64,000 nt of DNA from Saccharospirillum sp043196875 (GCF_043196875.1 NZ_JBEBMX010000006.1:124001-188000); one strand, 5' to 3'; positions 53,093 through 62,399 are shown, numbered from the stretch's first letter. Numbers and translations: made by a program. Notes: generated from the sequence alone by a model not told the origin.

Positions 53093-55723
53093 ATGACGGT
53101 TGCCACCACCTGCGCTTACTGCGGTGTCGGCTGCGGCGTGGCAGTGCCACGCAGCGGCGATCGCAGCATTCAGGTGAGCGGCCTTAAATCTCATCCGGCC
53201 AACGCCGGGCGGCTCTGTGTTAAAGGCACTCATCTGGGCGACGTTCTGCCGCTGCGCAATCGTTTGTTGCAACCCAGGATGGACGGCCAGCTTGCGGACT
53301 GGGACAGCGCTTTAACGCGCATCGCCAGGACACTGGCGCAAACGCCACCGCAGCGCATTGGTTTTTACCTGTCCGGCCAGTTGCTGACCGAGGACTATTA
53401 CGTCGCCAACAAACTGGCCAAGGGTTTTTTGGGCACCGCCAACGTCGATACCAATTCAAGGCTGTGTATGTCCTCCGCCGTGGCCGCCTACCAGCGCGCT
53501 TTGGGTGAAGACGCCGTGCCCGGCTGCTATGACGATTTGGAAGCGGCCGAACTGGTAGTGCTGATCGGCTCTAACCTGGCCTGGGCACATCCGGTGTTGT
53601 TTCAGCGCTTGCAGGCCGCCCGCCAAAAAGATCCGAACAAAAAACTGGTGGTGATCGATCCGCGCCAGACCGATACCAGCGATGCCGCCGACCTGCACTT
53701 AGCGATCCGCCCCGGCGCCGATGGCCGCTTGCTGAATGGCCTGCTGGCCTGGCTGGCAGAACGCGATGCGCTCGATACCGACTACATCGCCGCCCATACC
53801 TCGGGCTTCGAGGAAACCCTGCATAAGGCACGCCGACACGCCGGCACCGATTGGGACCAACTGGCGGCCGACTGCGGCCTAAAGCGCCGCGATCTCGATA
53901 CTTTCTTCGCCTGGTTCGAGGCCTGCCCGCGTACCGTCACTGCCTGGTCGATGGGCATCAACCAAAGCCGTTCCGGGGTCGATAAAGGCCAGGCCATCAT
54001 TAATCTGCATCTGGCCACCGGCCGCATTGGTAAAGTCGGCGCAACGCCCTTTTCCATTACCGGCCAGCCTAATGCCATGGGTGGCCGCGAGGTCGGCGGC
54101 CTGGCTAACCAGTTGGCCAGCCATCGCGGTTTCACGACCGCCGACATTGATGCCGTTCAGCGTTTCTGGCAAGCACCGGCCATGGCGACTGCGCCCGGAT
54201 TAAAAGCGGTAGAACTGTTCGACGCCGCCGAGCGTGGCGACATTGATGTGCTCTGGATTATGGCGACTAACCCGGTCAGCAGCCTGCCCGATGCAGACCG
54301 GGTTCGGCGCGCGCTGAAACGAGTCAGAACGGTCATTGTCTCCGATGTGGTCAGCGAGACCGACACTCTGGCGCTGGCCGACATCCATTTACCGGCATTG
54401 GCCTGGGGCGAAAAGGACGGCACCGTCACCAACTCTGAACGTTGCATTTCCCGTCAACGCGGCTTTGTCGAGGCGCCCGGTGAAGCCAGGCCCGACTGGT
54501 GGGCGTTAGCTGAAGTCGGCAAACGACTGGGCTACAACCAGGCCTTCAACTACGCAGGCCCGGCCGAGATTTTTAACGAACACGCCCGGCTGAGCAGCTT
54601 TGAAGCAGACCCAAGGCGTCAGTTTAATCTCAGTGGTTTAACCGAGCTGACAGCGGCGCAATACCAGGAATTGACACCCATCCAATGGCCATTGAATGAC
54701 AGCGGCCAAGGCCAGACCAGACTGTTTAGCGACGGTCGTTTTGCCACTGCGGACAGACGGGCGCGTTTTCATCCGGTGGCACCGGCCGAGCCTGAACCTG
54801 CGAATAACAAGCTGCGCCTGAATACCGGCCGACTGCGCGACCAATGGCACTCCATGAGCCGCACTGGCTACGCCCCTCGCCTGAACCAACATCGGCGCGA
54901 TTTCCAGGTGCAACTCAATCCACTGGATGCCGCCGCCCGTCAGATCAAAGCCGGCGATCTGGTTCGTCTCTACAGCGATTGCGGCGAATGCCATGCCTGG
55001 GCGGACATTACGGAAAGCCAGCCCATTGGACAGTTGTTTGCGCCCATCCACTGGAATCGACAATTCGCGGCGAACGGCGGCGTGGCGCGACTGATCAACA
55101 GCCTGGTTGACCCCATCTCCGGTCAGCCGGAATCCAAGCACGCTCTGGTGGAAATCGAACCTCAATCTTTGACCAGTTATGGCTATTATCTGGGCAGCGA
55201 TTTGCCTGAGGAATTGGCCGAGGGCGCGATCTGGTTTCGCACTGAACTGCATCAAATCAGTTGTTGGCAGTTAGTTTATCCAAAGCGTCGCGTGGCGGAT
55301 CTTACTCTGGCCGTAACGACCCGTTCAGACCTGCAACTGACCGATGATGATCAAGCCTGCTTTCAACAGATTCGCTACACAGGACCGTTACCGCAGCGCG
55401 CCTGGCTGGCGCTAAGCGACGCTCCAATATCGGCACCCGATCTGGAATGGTTGGAAGGTGCACTGCAGCAACCGGACTCGAGCCTCCCCGCCAGCGCCTG
55501 GTTACTTGGTCGCGCCGGAGCAGCGGCGGCTGGCCGTTTGGTCTGTACTTGCTTTGGAGTACGCGACCAGGACATTGAAGCCTACCTAGCAGAACATCCG
55601 CACGCCGATCTCACTGCCGTCCAGCAAGCACTCAAGTGCAGTACTTCTTGTGGCAGTTGCTTGCCCGAGGTGAAACGATTAGTCGCTGTCGATAGCGAGG
55701 AACCAGAACGACAACTTGCCTGA
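53093..55723 (+). CDS. nasA: Assimilatory nitrate reductase, catalytic subunit
   Basis: 876 residues. The N-terminal [4Fe-4S] site is CAYCGVGCGV with RLCVKG; the molybdopterin (bis-MGD) domains follow (TNSRLCMSSAVAAYQ, SMGINQSRSGVDKG, GQPNAMGGREVGGL). The C-terminus carries an added BFD-like [2Fe-2S] domain (CTCFGV...CSTSCGSC, about 817-865), seen in the NasA branch that takes electrons from a flavoprotein. It reduces nitrate to nitrite in the cytoplasm, for NirBD to finish. The ribosome site is weak (GATAG). No cobA/cysG siroheme gene follows. Confidence 0.96.
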   Translation: MTVATTCAYCGVGCGVAVPRSGDRSIQVSGLKSHPANAGRLCVKGTHLGDVLPLRNRLLQPRMDGQLADWDSALTRIARTLAQTPPQRIGFYLSGQLLTEDYYVANKLAKGFLGTANVDTNSRLCMSSAVAAYQRALGEDAVPGCYDDLEAAELVVLIGSNLAWAHPVLFQRLQAARQKDPNKKLVVIDPRQTDTSDAADLHLAIRPGADGRLLNGLLAWLAERDALDTDYIAAHTSGFEETLHKARRHAGTDWDQLAADCGLKRRDLDTFFAWFEACPRTVTAWSMGINQSRSGVDKGQAIINLHLATGRIGKVGATPFSITGQPNAMGGREVGGLANQLASHRGFTTADIDAVQRFWQAPAMATAPGLKAVELFDAAERGDIDVLWIMATNPVSSLPDADRVRRALKRVRTVIVSDVVSETDTLALADIHLPALAWGEKDGTVTNSERCISRQRGFVEAPGEARPDWWALAEVGKRLGYNQAFNYAGPAEIFNEHARLSSFEADPRRQFNLSGLTELTAAQYQELTPIQWPLNDSGQGQTRLFSDGRFATADRRARFHPVAPAEPEPANNKLRLNTGRLRDQWHSMSRTGYAPRLNQHRRDFQVQLNPLDAAARQIKAGDLVRLYSDCGECHAWADITESQPIGQLFAPIHWNRQFAANGGVARLINSLVDPISGQPESKHALVEIEPQSLTSYGYYLGSDLPEELAEGAIWFRTELHQISCWQLVYPKRRVADLTLAVTTRSDLQLTDDDQACFQQIRYTGPLPQRAWLALSDAPISAPDLEWLEGALQQPDSSLPASAWLLGRAGAAAAGRLVCTCFGVRDQDIEAYLAEHPHADLTAVQQALKCSTSCGSCLPEVKRLVAVDSEEPERQLA

Positions 55724-55752
55724 TAAATAATCGTTGCCAGGCCGCTTATTTA
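55724..55752. terminator. Possible bidirectional transcript end between nasA and the solute-binding/Cache-like gene
   Basis: TAAATAA (55724-55730) and TTATTTA (55746-55752) are perfectly complementary over seven AT pairs with a 15-base loop, between convergent stops. The stem is weak and no T-run follows, so confidence is low. Confidence 0.3.
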
Positions 55753-56969
55753 AAACCACGTAAGGCCTGTTCAACATCAACACCGGCGACCAAAACACCC
55801 AGGAATTCGCCGTCGGCGGCACGCACAGGTACGCTGATTTTTACCTGAAAAGTACGGCTCGATTCATCGTATTCCAACTCACCAATATAATAGCGCGCCT
55901 GACTGTCACCGAAGTGCTGAAAGATCGCTTCATCACCCTGAAAATAATCACTGGTAGGCTCACTGGCTCCGGCGTTCAAACCGAACTTATCGGTAATAAA
56001 TAACTCACTGAAAATCCCCTGCTGCTGTGCCTGAATGTAGGCTAGGCGGATCGATAGTTCCGAACTCATTAGTTCGTTAACCAAGTCGCCATCAGGCTGA
56101 TCCACTTCAGCGCGCCACTGTTGATCCAAACGTTCGATATCAGTTGTCGTCAGTCGCTGGTTTAGCCGGTTTTGTCGGCGCAGTGCCTGGCGCATCCAGT
56201 CCGCTTGTTGCCACTGCGACAGTTGCTCCACCAGTTGCAGTAACTGCTCACGGTCGGCCTCGGTCAGTTGAGGATTGGCGGAGCGGCAATCATGAGCAGC
56301 ATCATTAAAACGCTGCATAAAATCCGGGTTGTTAGCAAGGAAGGTGTCGGTGATGTAAAGACCCAATTGAATATAGCCGACAAAGCGTCGGTCAATATTT
56401 GCTGGCGCGCCATTAAAACTTGCCAGGGTTTCATCGAAGACCGAATCGCTGATCAAAAGATGATCGGCACGACGCGCTAAAAAGGCACGCATCAAACTTT
56501 CATTACTTTGCACCGTTAAAAACCGATGAAAGCCGCGCGCTTCCAGCCAGAGTTTCTGATAGGTCCCGCTCAATACCAGTATGCTTTGGTCACGAAAATC
56601 TTCCAGGCTGGCGTCGCCGATGACCTGATGGCTGTACCAATACCAGGTTTCCAATTGCAAGGGTTCGGAGAGTTTTGCAAAGCGATCGCTGCTGGCGTTT
56701 TTGACGTACAAAAACCAGCCATCGATACCGCCTTGATCGGCTAAACGCACCACCCGTGGCCAAGGTGCGACCGAGGTTTCATAGCGATACTCCGGCAGCG
56801 CATCAAAGACACAATTAAGCGTCGCCGTTGCCTCGCCACTCAACTGACGATTTTCGGTGATCAGGGTATAGGGCGGCATGATGTTGGTGCCCAGGCGCAT
56901 CGTTGTTGTGGTTTGCGCCTGGGCACTTGCGATCATCACGCACAGGAGGAAAGCGGTGGCATACCGCAT
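55746..56969 (-). CDS. Secreted protein: solute-binding (SBP_bac_3-like) domain fused to a Cache-like sensor domain
   Basis: 407 residues. A signal peptide (cleaved near ASAQA) is followed by a type-3 solute-binding fold (about 22-235; LGTNIMPPYTL, IDGWFLYVKNASSDRF, VGYIQLGLYI). After a helical linker rich in Gln and Arg, a C-terminal part (about 300-407) resembles a PDC/Cache ligand domain (ELFITDKFGLNAGAS, TSDYFQGDEA, FQVKISVPV, GVLVAGVDVEQAL). There is no membrane span or output domain after the Cache-like part, so it would be periplasmic and need a partner. GGAGG precedes the ATG. Function unknown. Confidence 0.72.
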   Translation of the reverse strand: MRYATAFLLCVMIASAQAQTTTTMRLGTNIMPPYTLITENRQLSGEATATLNCVFDALPEYRYETSVAPWPRVVRLADQGGIDGWFLYVKNASSDRFAKLSEPLQLETWYWYSHQVIGDASLEDFRDQSILVLSGTYQKLWLEARGFHRFLTVQSNESLMRAFLARRADHLLISDSVFDETLASFNGAPANIDRRFVGYIQLGLYITDTFLANNPDFMQRFNDAAHDCRSANPQLTEADREQLLQLVEQLSQWQQADWMRQALRRQNRLNQRLTTTDIERLDQQWRAEVDQPDGDLVNELMSSELSIRLAYIQAQQQGIFSELFITDKFGLNAGASEPTSDYFQGDEAIFQHFGDSQARYYIGELEYDESSRTFQVKISVPVRAADGEFLGVLVAGVDVEQALRGFK

Positions 56970-57061
56970 AGCCAGCCTCCAAACAGCGGTTCCTTATAGT
57001 GTAGCCGGGGAATTCCAAACTGCTCGGCGGCTGGACAATACAGCCTTACTGAGTGGTTGGC

Positions 57062-58432
57062 TCAGCCCTGCTTCGGGCCGACCCAAACCTGCTTGGCATT
57101 GACAAACTCGCGGATGCCATGCGGGCCCAGTTCACGACCCATGCCAGAGCGTTTGATGCCGCCGCTGGGCAGTCGTGGATCGGTTTTAACGATGCCGTTC
57201 ACCGCCACCTGACCGGTTTCCAGTTGGGCGGCAATCGCTTCACCGCGCTTGGCGTCGCTCCACACTGCTGCGGCCAAACCGTAAGGCGTGTTATTGGCGA
57301 TGCGAATGGCCTCGGCTTCATCTTGAGCCTTCATCACCACCGCCACCGGACCAAAGGTTTCTTCGCGGGCACCACACATCGACTCGGTGACATTGGTCAG
57401 TAAGGTCACCGGATAATAAAAGCCGGGGCCTGCTGGCAGTTCGCCACCGAGCACGCAGCGGGCGCCGGCAGAGACGGTGTCGTTGACCTGGCGATGCAGG
57501 TTGTCACGCAGATCGGCACGCGCGATGGGACCGATATCGGTGCTTTCCTCACGCGGGTCGCCCAGCTTGAGTTTGGCCAGACGTTCGGTCAGCAACTCGA
57601 CCATCTGATCGTAGACCGGCGCCTCAACGATGATGCGCTTGGCAGCAATGCAGCTCTGACCGGCGTTAATGATGCGTGACAAAGTCAGTACATCGGCGGC
57701 GGTTTCCAGGTCGGCATCGGCGAGCACAATCGCCGGGTCTGAACCACCCAGTTCCAATACCGAATGTTTGATTTCCGAGGCGGCAATAGAGGCCACGGCA
57801 GCCCCGCCTTTTTCCGAACCGGTGAACGACACCGCCTGGACGCGCGGATCACGAATCACCGCTTCCACCGCGGGCGTTTCCAACGGCAGGTTCTGGAAAA
57901 TATGTTCCGGTGCACCAGCGCGCACAAAAACATCGGCAATGGCCTGGGCACAGGCTGGCACGTGCGGATCGTGTTTCATCACGCAGACGTTGCCGGCCAT
58001 CAGCGTTGGCGCACAATAACGAAACGCCAGCCAGAAGGGCGCATTCCACGGCAAAATACCGAGAATCACACCTAAGGGTTCATAGCTCACGTAAGAATGA
58101 TGCGCATCCGACGCCAGAATCTCAGTAGCCAGATACTGCTCGGCGTGCTCGGCATAGTGCTCAGCGCACCAGGCAGCCTTTTCCACTTCGGCGCGGGCTT
58201 CTTTGATCGGCTTGCCCATTTCTTCGGTCATCAGGATGGCCAGGCGGTCAACGTCGTCGCGCATCACCTTGGCGGCCTTGCGCAATACCTCGGCGCGTTG
58301 CGCAAAGCTGGTTTGGCGCCAGCTGCGATAAGCCGCTTCGCCATCGGACAGAATGCGTTCCACCTGCTCGCTAGTGGCCGGCGCAAACTCATTCAGGGTT
58401 TCGCCATTGCTGGGATCGATTGCTGTCAGCAT
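57062..58432 (-). CDS. Aldehyde dehydrogenase, succinate-semialdehyde type (candidate DoeC)
   Basis: 456 residues from ATG 58432 (GAGG seven to eight bases upstream; the open frame extends 30 codons further without a site). NAD(P)-dependent ALDH fold with LPWNAPFWLAFRYCAP, FTGSEKGG, ELGGSDPAIV (catalytic Glu) and NAGQSCIAAKR (catalytic Cys). The closest type by eye is the YneI/Sad succinate-semialdehyde dehydrogenase. Next to a diaminobutyrate aminotransferase its likely substrate is aspartate-semialdehyde, the DoeC role in ectoine breakdown. Confidence 0.85.
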   Translation of the reverse strand: MLTAIDPSNGETLNEFAPATSEQVERILSDGEAAYRSWRQTSFAQRAEVLRKAAKVMRDDVDRLAILMTEEMGKPIKEARAEVEKAAWCAEHYAEHAEQYLATEILASDAHHSYVSYEPLGVILGILPWNAPFWLAFRYCAPTLMAGNVCVMKHDPHVPACAQAIADVFVRAGAPEHIFQNLPLETPAVEAVIRDPRVQAVSFTGSEKGGAAVASIAASEIKHSVLELGGSDPAIVLADADLETAADVLTLSRIINAGQSCIAAKRIIVEAPVYDQMVELLTERLAKLKLGDPREESTDIGPIARADLRDNLHRQVNDTVSAGARCVLGGELPAGPGFYYPVTLLTNVTESMCGAREETFGPVAVVMKAQDEAEAIRIANNTPYGLAAAVWSDAKRGEAIAAQLETGQVAVNGIVKTDPRLPSGGIKRSGMGRELGPHGIREFVNAKQVWVGPKQG

Positions 58433-58532
58433 GGGGGTTCCTCTTACTAAAACAGTGGCCAGAGCCACTGTGTTGAATTCGATTAACAGGCCATGGCAGC
58501 GTGCCGGCCTCAGTACCGACACGCTGCGCTCA

Positions 58533-59798
58533 TCAGGCGGCCTTCATCACCGACTTGATGGTGGTTTCCAGAATACCCAGACCTTCGCTCAGGTCGGCAT
58601 CGGGAATGGTCAGCGGCGGAATCAATTTCAGAACGCGACCACCGGAACCACAGGTGCCCAGCAACAGACCGCTTTCAAAGCACTGTTGAGCAACCGCCTT
58701 GGCTTTGGCACCGTCACCCAGATCGATGCCTTGCATCATGCCTTTGCCACGCACGCTGACGCCGTTTAGACCGCTGGCAATGCCTTCCAGATGCTCTTTC
58801 ATCTGCGCACCTTTGCGAGCGACGTCTTTCATCAGCGCCTCGTCGTCGAAATATTTCAGCGCTTCGACACCGGCGACAAAAGAGAAACCCTGACCCCGGA
58901 AAGTGCCGGTGTGTTCACCCGGGTTCCAGTGCTTGTCGTGCTCGGGTTTCACCAGGTTCATCGCCAGCGGTGTACCAAAACCACCGATGCCTTTGGCCAG
59001 AGTGATGATGTCCGGATCCAGACCCAGACCGTCAAAGCTGAAGTAGCTGCCGGTACGGCCACAGCCCGCCTGGATGTCATCGAGGATGACCAGGGCGCCC
59101 AGATCTTTAGCCAGTTTCTGAACCGCTTGCAGCCATTCTCGGGTGGCAACATGAACACCGCCTTCGGCCTGAATCGGTTCAATCAAAAAGGCCGCCGGTG
59201 CTTCCAGACCACTGGACGGATCGGCGAACAGCGCGCGCAATTCTTCAACCCGATCAACGCCCAAAGACGGATCACCACCTTCGGCACCAAAGGGTTCACG
59301 AATGACATTTTCCAGCGGCACGCCGGCAGCGTTACGGAAAGCTGCGTTAGCGGTACAGGCCAGAGCACCCAGCGTCATGCCGTGGAAACCGTTGGCATAG
59401 GCGACAATATTGCGACGGCCGGTAACACGGCGCGCCAGCTTCAATGCCGCTTCCACAGCGTTGGTACCGGTCGGCCCCATAAACTGCAGCTTGTGGTTCA
59501 TGCCGCGCGGCTTGAGGACGGTGTCGACAAACTTGTCGATAAAGGCGCGCTTGGGCGTGGTGTGCATATCCAGGCTGTGCGCCACACCATCGTTCTGAAT
59601 AAATTCGATCAACGCCGCCTTCATGCGTTCGTTGTTGTGACCGAAATTCAATACGCCGGCACCGGCAAAAAAGTCGATATAAGACTTGCCGTTTTCGTCC
59701 ACCTGCCTGGCGTTAGAGGCCGATGTAAAAACCGTCGGGTACAGACGGCAGTATCCGCGAACATCGGATTCCCACTGTTCAAATGTGCTCAAATCCAT
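58533..59798 (-). CDS. doeD: Diaminobutyrate--2-oxoglutarate aminotransferase (DoeD/EctB type)
   Basis: 421-residue class-III PLP aminotransferase. It has IDFFAGAGVLNFGHNN, FMGPTGTNAVEAALKLARRV, the PLP Asp in ILDDIQAGCGRTG and the Schiff-base Lys in ITLAKGIGGFG. EctB and DoeD share this sequence. Because no ectA or ectC lies near, and an M20 deacylase and a semialdehyde dehydrogenase flank it, the catabolic DoeD role (diaminobutyrate to aspartate-semialdehyde) is more likely than ectoine synthesis. AGGAG lies in front of the ATG. Confidence 0.82.
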   Translation of the reverse strand: MDLSTFEQWESDVRGYCRLYPTVFTSASNARQVDENGKSYIDFFAGAGVLNFGHNNERMKAALIEFIQNDGVAHSLDMHTTPKRAFIDKFVDTVLKPRGMNHKLQFMGPTGTNAVEAALKLARRVTGRRNIVAYANGFHGMTLGALACTANAAFRNAAGVPLENVIREPFGAEGGDPSLGVDRVEELRALFADPSSGLEAPAAFLIEPIQAEGGVHVATREWLQAVQKLAKDLGALVILDDIQAGCGRTGSYFSFDGLGLDPDIITLAKGIGGFGTPLAMNLVKPEHDKHWNPGEHTGTFRGQGFSFVAGVEALKYFDDEALMKDVARKGAQMKEHLEGIASGLNGVSVRGKGMMQGIDLGDGAKAKAVAQQCFESGLLLGTCGSGGRVLKLIPPLTIPDADLSEGLGILETTIKSVMKAA

Positions 59799-59889
59799 AA
59801 CAGCCTCTCCTCTCTTAAGCCGTGAAGTTCGACGCTGACAGACTGCGTTTTGTCAGCATCCAGATTGAAAAATTCAGTGGCGCGACGTC

Positions 59890-59919
59890 ATTACTTAGAT
59901 CATTACTTAGATCATTACT
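59890..59919. repeat. 12-bp tandem repeat over a stop codon
   Basis: ATTACTTAGATC occurs at 59890-59901 and 59902-59913, with half a copy at 59914-59919. The amidohydrolase stop codon (59918-59920 on the minus strand) lies in the last, partial copy. GACGTC flanks the array on both sides (59884 and 59925). Confidence 0.8.
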
Positions 59920-61096
59920 AAGACGACGTCGGCAAGGGCGCACCCACCAAGCGTGCATAGACCCGCGCCACATGTGGAATCAGCGCATCGTTAAAATCGT
60001 ATTTCGGGCTGTGGCAAGGAAAGTCATGTCCTTTGCCATCGTCTGAGCCAATTAAGGCAAAAGCGCCCGGTATCTGTTGAAGGTAGTAACTGAAGTCCTC
60101 GGACGCCATGATCGGCACGGCAACTTTAGTTGCCAGCGCCTGTTCACCGAACTCTTCGACCAGTGCCTGGCGGTACTCGCCCGCCTCGCTAGCGTGATTG
60201 ATGGTGGCGTCATAACGCGGGTAAACCGTCACTTCGCAGCTGACGCCATAGGCTTCAGCGGTGGATTTAGCGACCGATTCAATCAGTTCGCTCAACACCG
60301 CCCGCGTGCTGGGATCCGCCAGTCGGAAACTGCCTTCCAGCACAACGCGATCGGGAATCACCGTCACGCCGGAACGACCGTCAAAGGACGTCACACTCAG
60401 CACGGTTGCCTGCTGTGGCGGCAAACGCCGCGCTACCACTTGCTGCAAGGCAACGATCAACGCAGAACCGGCCAACACCGGATCGCGACAGAGTTCAGGC
60501 TGGCTGGCATGACCGCCCTGACCGATCACTTCAATGCGGAAGGTGCCGTTGCCGGCCATCACAGTGCCATCCGGGCAGACCGCCTGACCATAAGGAATGG
60601 CCGGCCAGTTGTGCCAACCGAAAATCGCATCGACGCCTTCGAGCGCGCCGTCTTCAATCATTTTCTTAGCGCCGTGACCGCCTTCTTCGGCGGGTTGAAA
60701 CAATAAGGTGACCGGCCCCGGCAACTCAGCTTCGTGCTGTTTTAACCAGCGAGCAGCCGCGAATAAGGCCGCAGTATGACCATCGTGACCACAGGCATGC
60801 ATGCAGCCTTCGGCTTCGGACGACCAGGCAACGCCGCTGTCTTCTACGATAGGTAAGGCATCGATATCAGCGCGCAAGGCGATATGCCGGCCTTTGGCCT
60901 TGGGGTTCAGCGTCGCCACCGTGCCGGTTTCGGCGCAGACCCGCCAGTCGATATCCAGCTGCGTCAGACGCTCTCGGATGGTGGCCGCTGTCTGCTGTTC
61001 GGCCCAGGTCAGCTCGGGCTGGCGATGCAAATCGCGACGCAATTCCACGGCGTCTTTTACCAGGGCTTTCCAGCTTGTCGTTGCAGACTGAGACAC
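59918..61096 (-). CDS. M20-family amidohydrolase, candidate N-acetyl-diaminobutyrate deacetylase
   Basis: 392 residues from GTG 61096, which has GGAG six bases upstream; ATG 61108 is in frame but weakly preceded. M20D metal-site motifs: HMHACGHDGH-type MHACGHDGHTA (about 95-105), QPAEEGGHGA, and a late MASEDFSYYLQ. Relatives remove acyl groups from amino acids (hippurate, N-acetyl-diaminopimelate). Upstream of a DoeD-type aminotransferase and an aldehyde dehydrogenase, it probably frees diaminobutyrate from an N-acetyl form, as DoeB does with a different fold. The ectoine hydrolase DoeA is not in the window. Confidence 0.85.
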   Translation of the reverse strand: MSQSATTSWKALVKDAVELRRDLHRQPELTWAEQQTAATIRERLTQLDIDWRVCAETGTVATLNPKAKGRHIALRADIDALPIVEDSGVAWSSEAEGCMHACGHDGHTAALFAAARWLKQHEAELPGPVTLLFQPAEEGGHGAKKMIEDGALEGVDAIFGWHNWPAIPYGQAVCPDGTVMAGNGTFRIEVIGQGGHASQPELCRDPVLAGSALIVALQQVVARRLPPQQATVLSVTSFDGRSGVTVIPDRVVLEGSFRLADPSTRAVLSELIESVAKSTAEAYGVSCEVTVYPRYDATINHASEAGEYRQALVEEFGEQALATKVAVPIMASEDFSYYLQQIPGAFALIGSDDGKGHDFPCHSPKYDFNDALIPHVARVYARLVGAPLPTSS

Positions 61097-61564
61097 GAGG
61101 GACTCCATTTAACCGACGGAATTAATCGATGGGCTGAGGTTGCAATATTTTGGACATTAACAGGCCCGAATCGATTCACCCGTTTATAAAATCGAACATC
61201 AATGATTAGGCTTGCGTAATAACCTAAGCCGAAGGTCAAACTACCCTAGGTTTTTTAACCGAGGGCTTGCAAGTTTTTTTTGTTTTTTTGCGCATAAGGG
61301 CAGGTGGTGAACTTACAGCCGTAGTTAAAAAACCCTTTTTCAGCAGTAAGAGAATTTAATTTATTTGCTTATTTTTCAATAAGTTAATAGAGTAAATTCA
61401 GATTTACGACTATTAAGAATTGAGCGCCCATCAACAACGGTTGGTATTTATATCGACAAGGTGTTGAGTATATTTGATATCTCAAAAGCGCTTTGAAGCC
61501 GGCCAACTATTTTTAAGGGGAATAATGGTTAGGTCCCTAAAAATTACGCCCCTGAGCATCACTT

Positions 61565-61602
61565 TTAGCGCACAAAATCAGCACCAGGCGCTAATTTTGT
61601 GC
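61565..61602. other. Overlapping inverted repeats in the 61109-61616 intergenic stretch
   Basis: TTAGCGC (61565-61571) pairs with GCGCTAA (61588-61594), and GCACAAAAT (61570-61578) pairs with ATTTTGTGC (61594-61602). The interleaved order gives an H-type pseudoknot topology or two alternative hairpins, downstream of the TSUP gene on the minus strand. The rest of this 500-bp stretch is AT-rich, with T8 and T7 runs near 61275-61288; I see no gene in it. It must hold the promoter of the amidohydrolase operon. Confidence 0.45.
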
Positions 61603-61616
61603 ACTTTATTGAACAC

Positions 61617-62399
61617 TCACTGCCAGGGCAACCAACCAAAGTGGTCGGCGATCTGACTGAGCGACATCAGTAAACAGATGGTGATGACCAGAGGTCGTAT
61701 CAAGCGGGCGCCACCAGCGAGCATGGTGTGACTGCCGATATAGGCACCCGCCACCTGCCCCGCCATCATGGCGCCGCCTAACACCCAGACCACCTGACCG
61801 CCGGCGGCAAAGAGCGCCAGAGAGGTGACATTGGTGGTGAAGTTCAGCAGCTTGGCGCGGATGGTGGCAGTCAATAAGGTCTGGCCGCGAAAGGCAACGC
61901 CGCTGGCGGCGAAGAGTGAGCCGGTGCCCGGCCCGAAAACGCCGTCATAAAACCCCAGCAGCGGCACGATGATTCCAGCCCAACGACCTTCACTCATCCG
62001 CGCCTCGGCTTCCATCTCACCGAGCTTGGGCGTGAGCAGAAAATACAGCGCCACCAAGATTAACAGGACAGGTATAAACCAGCTCAGCCAGTCGGTATCG
62101 ATGTGCTGTACCAGAAGGGTGCCAAGCGCCGAACCAATAGCCGCCATCAACATCAGCCAAAGCAAATGCCGGCCACGCAAATGACCTTTAAAGAAGAGCG
62201 TCAGCGTAGAGGTTAACGTGCCAACAACGCCCTGGCTTTTGTTAGTCGCCAGAGCATTTACCGGCGGCACACCCGCCAGCAACAAAGCCGGCAACGCAAT
62301 CAAACCGCCACCACCGGCAAGCGTATCCACCCAGCCGGCGACAAAGGCCACACAGAAAAAAATCAGCAATACAGAAACAGACCAATCCACGTCGACCAC
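61617..62399 (-). CDS. TSUP-family permease (TauE/SafE-type)
   Basis: 260 residues from GTG 62399 (GGAG six bases upstream; in-frame TTGs lie just ahead). About eight membrane spans in two repeats, with the family motif AGWVDTLAGGGGLIALPALL (about 21-40) and LGFYDGVFGPGTGSLF in the second half. TSUP proteins export sulfite, sulfoacetate or other small organic acids. No sulfur gene is nearby, so the substrate is open. Confidence 0.87.
   Translation of the reverse strand: MVDVDWSVSVLLIFFCVAFVAGWVDTLAGGGGLIALPALLLAGVPPVNALATNKSQGVVGTLTSTLTLFFKGHLRGRHLLWLMLMAAIGSALGTLLVQHIDTDWLSWFIPVLLILVALYFLLTPKLGEMEAEARMSEGRWAGIIVPLLGFYDGVFGPGTGSLFAASGVAFRGQTLLTATIRAKLLNFTTNVTSLALFAAGGQVVWVLGGAMMAGQVAGAYIGSHTMLAGGARLIRPLVITICLLMSLSQIADHFGWLPWQ

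Noticed and set aside
58791..59825. 344-residue plus-strand frame opposite the aminotransferase gene
   Set aside because: Mirrors the codon pattern of the aminotransferase; no ribosome site and no domain.
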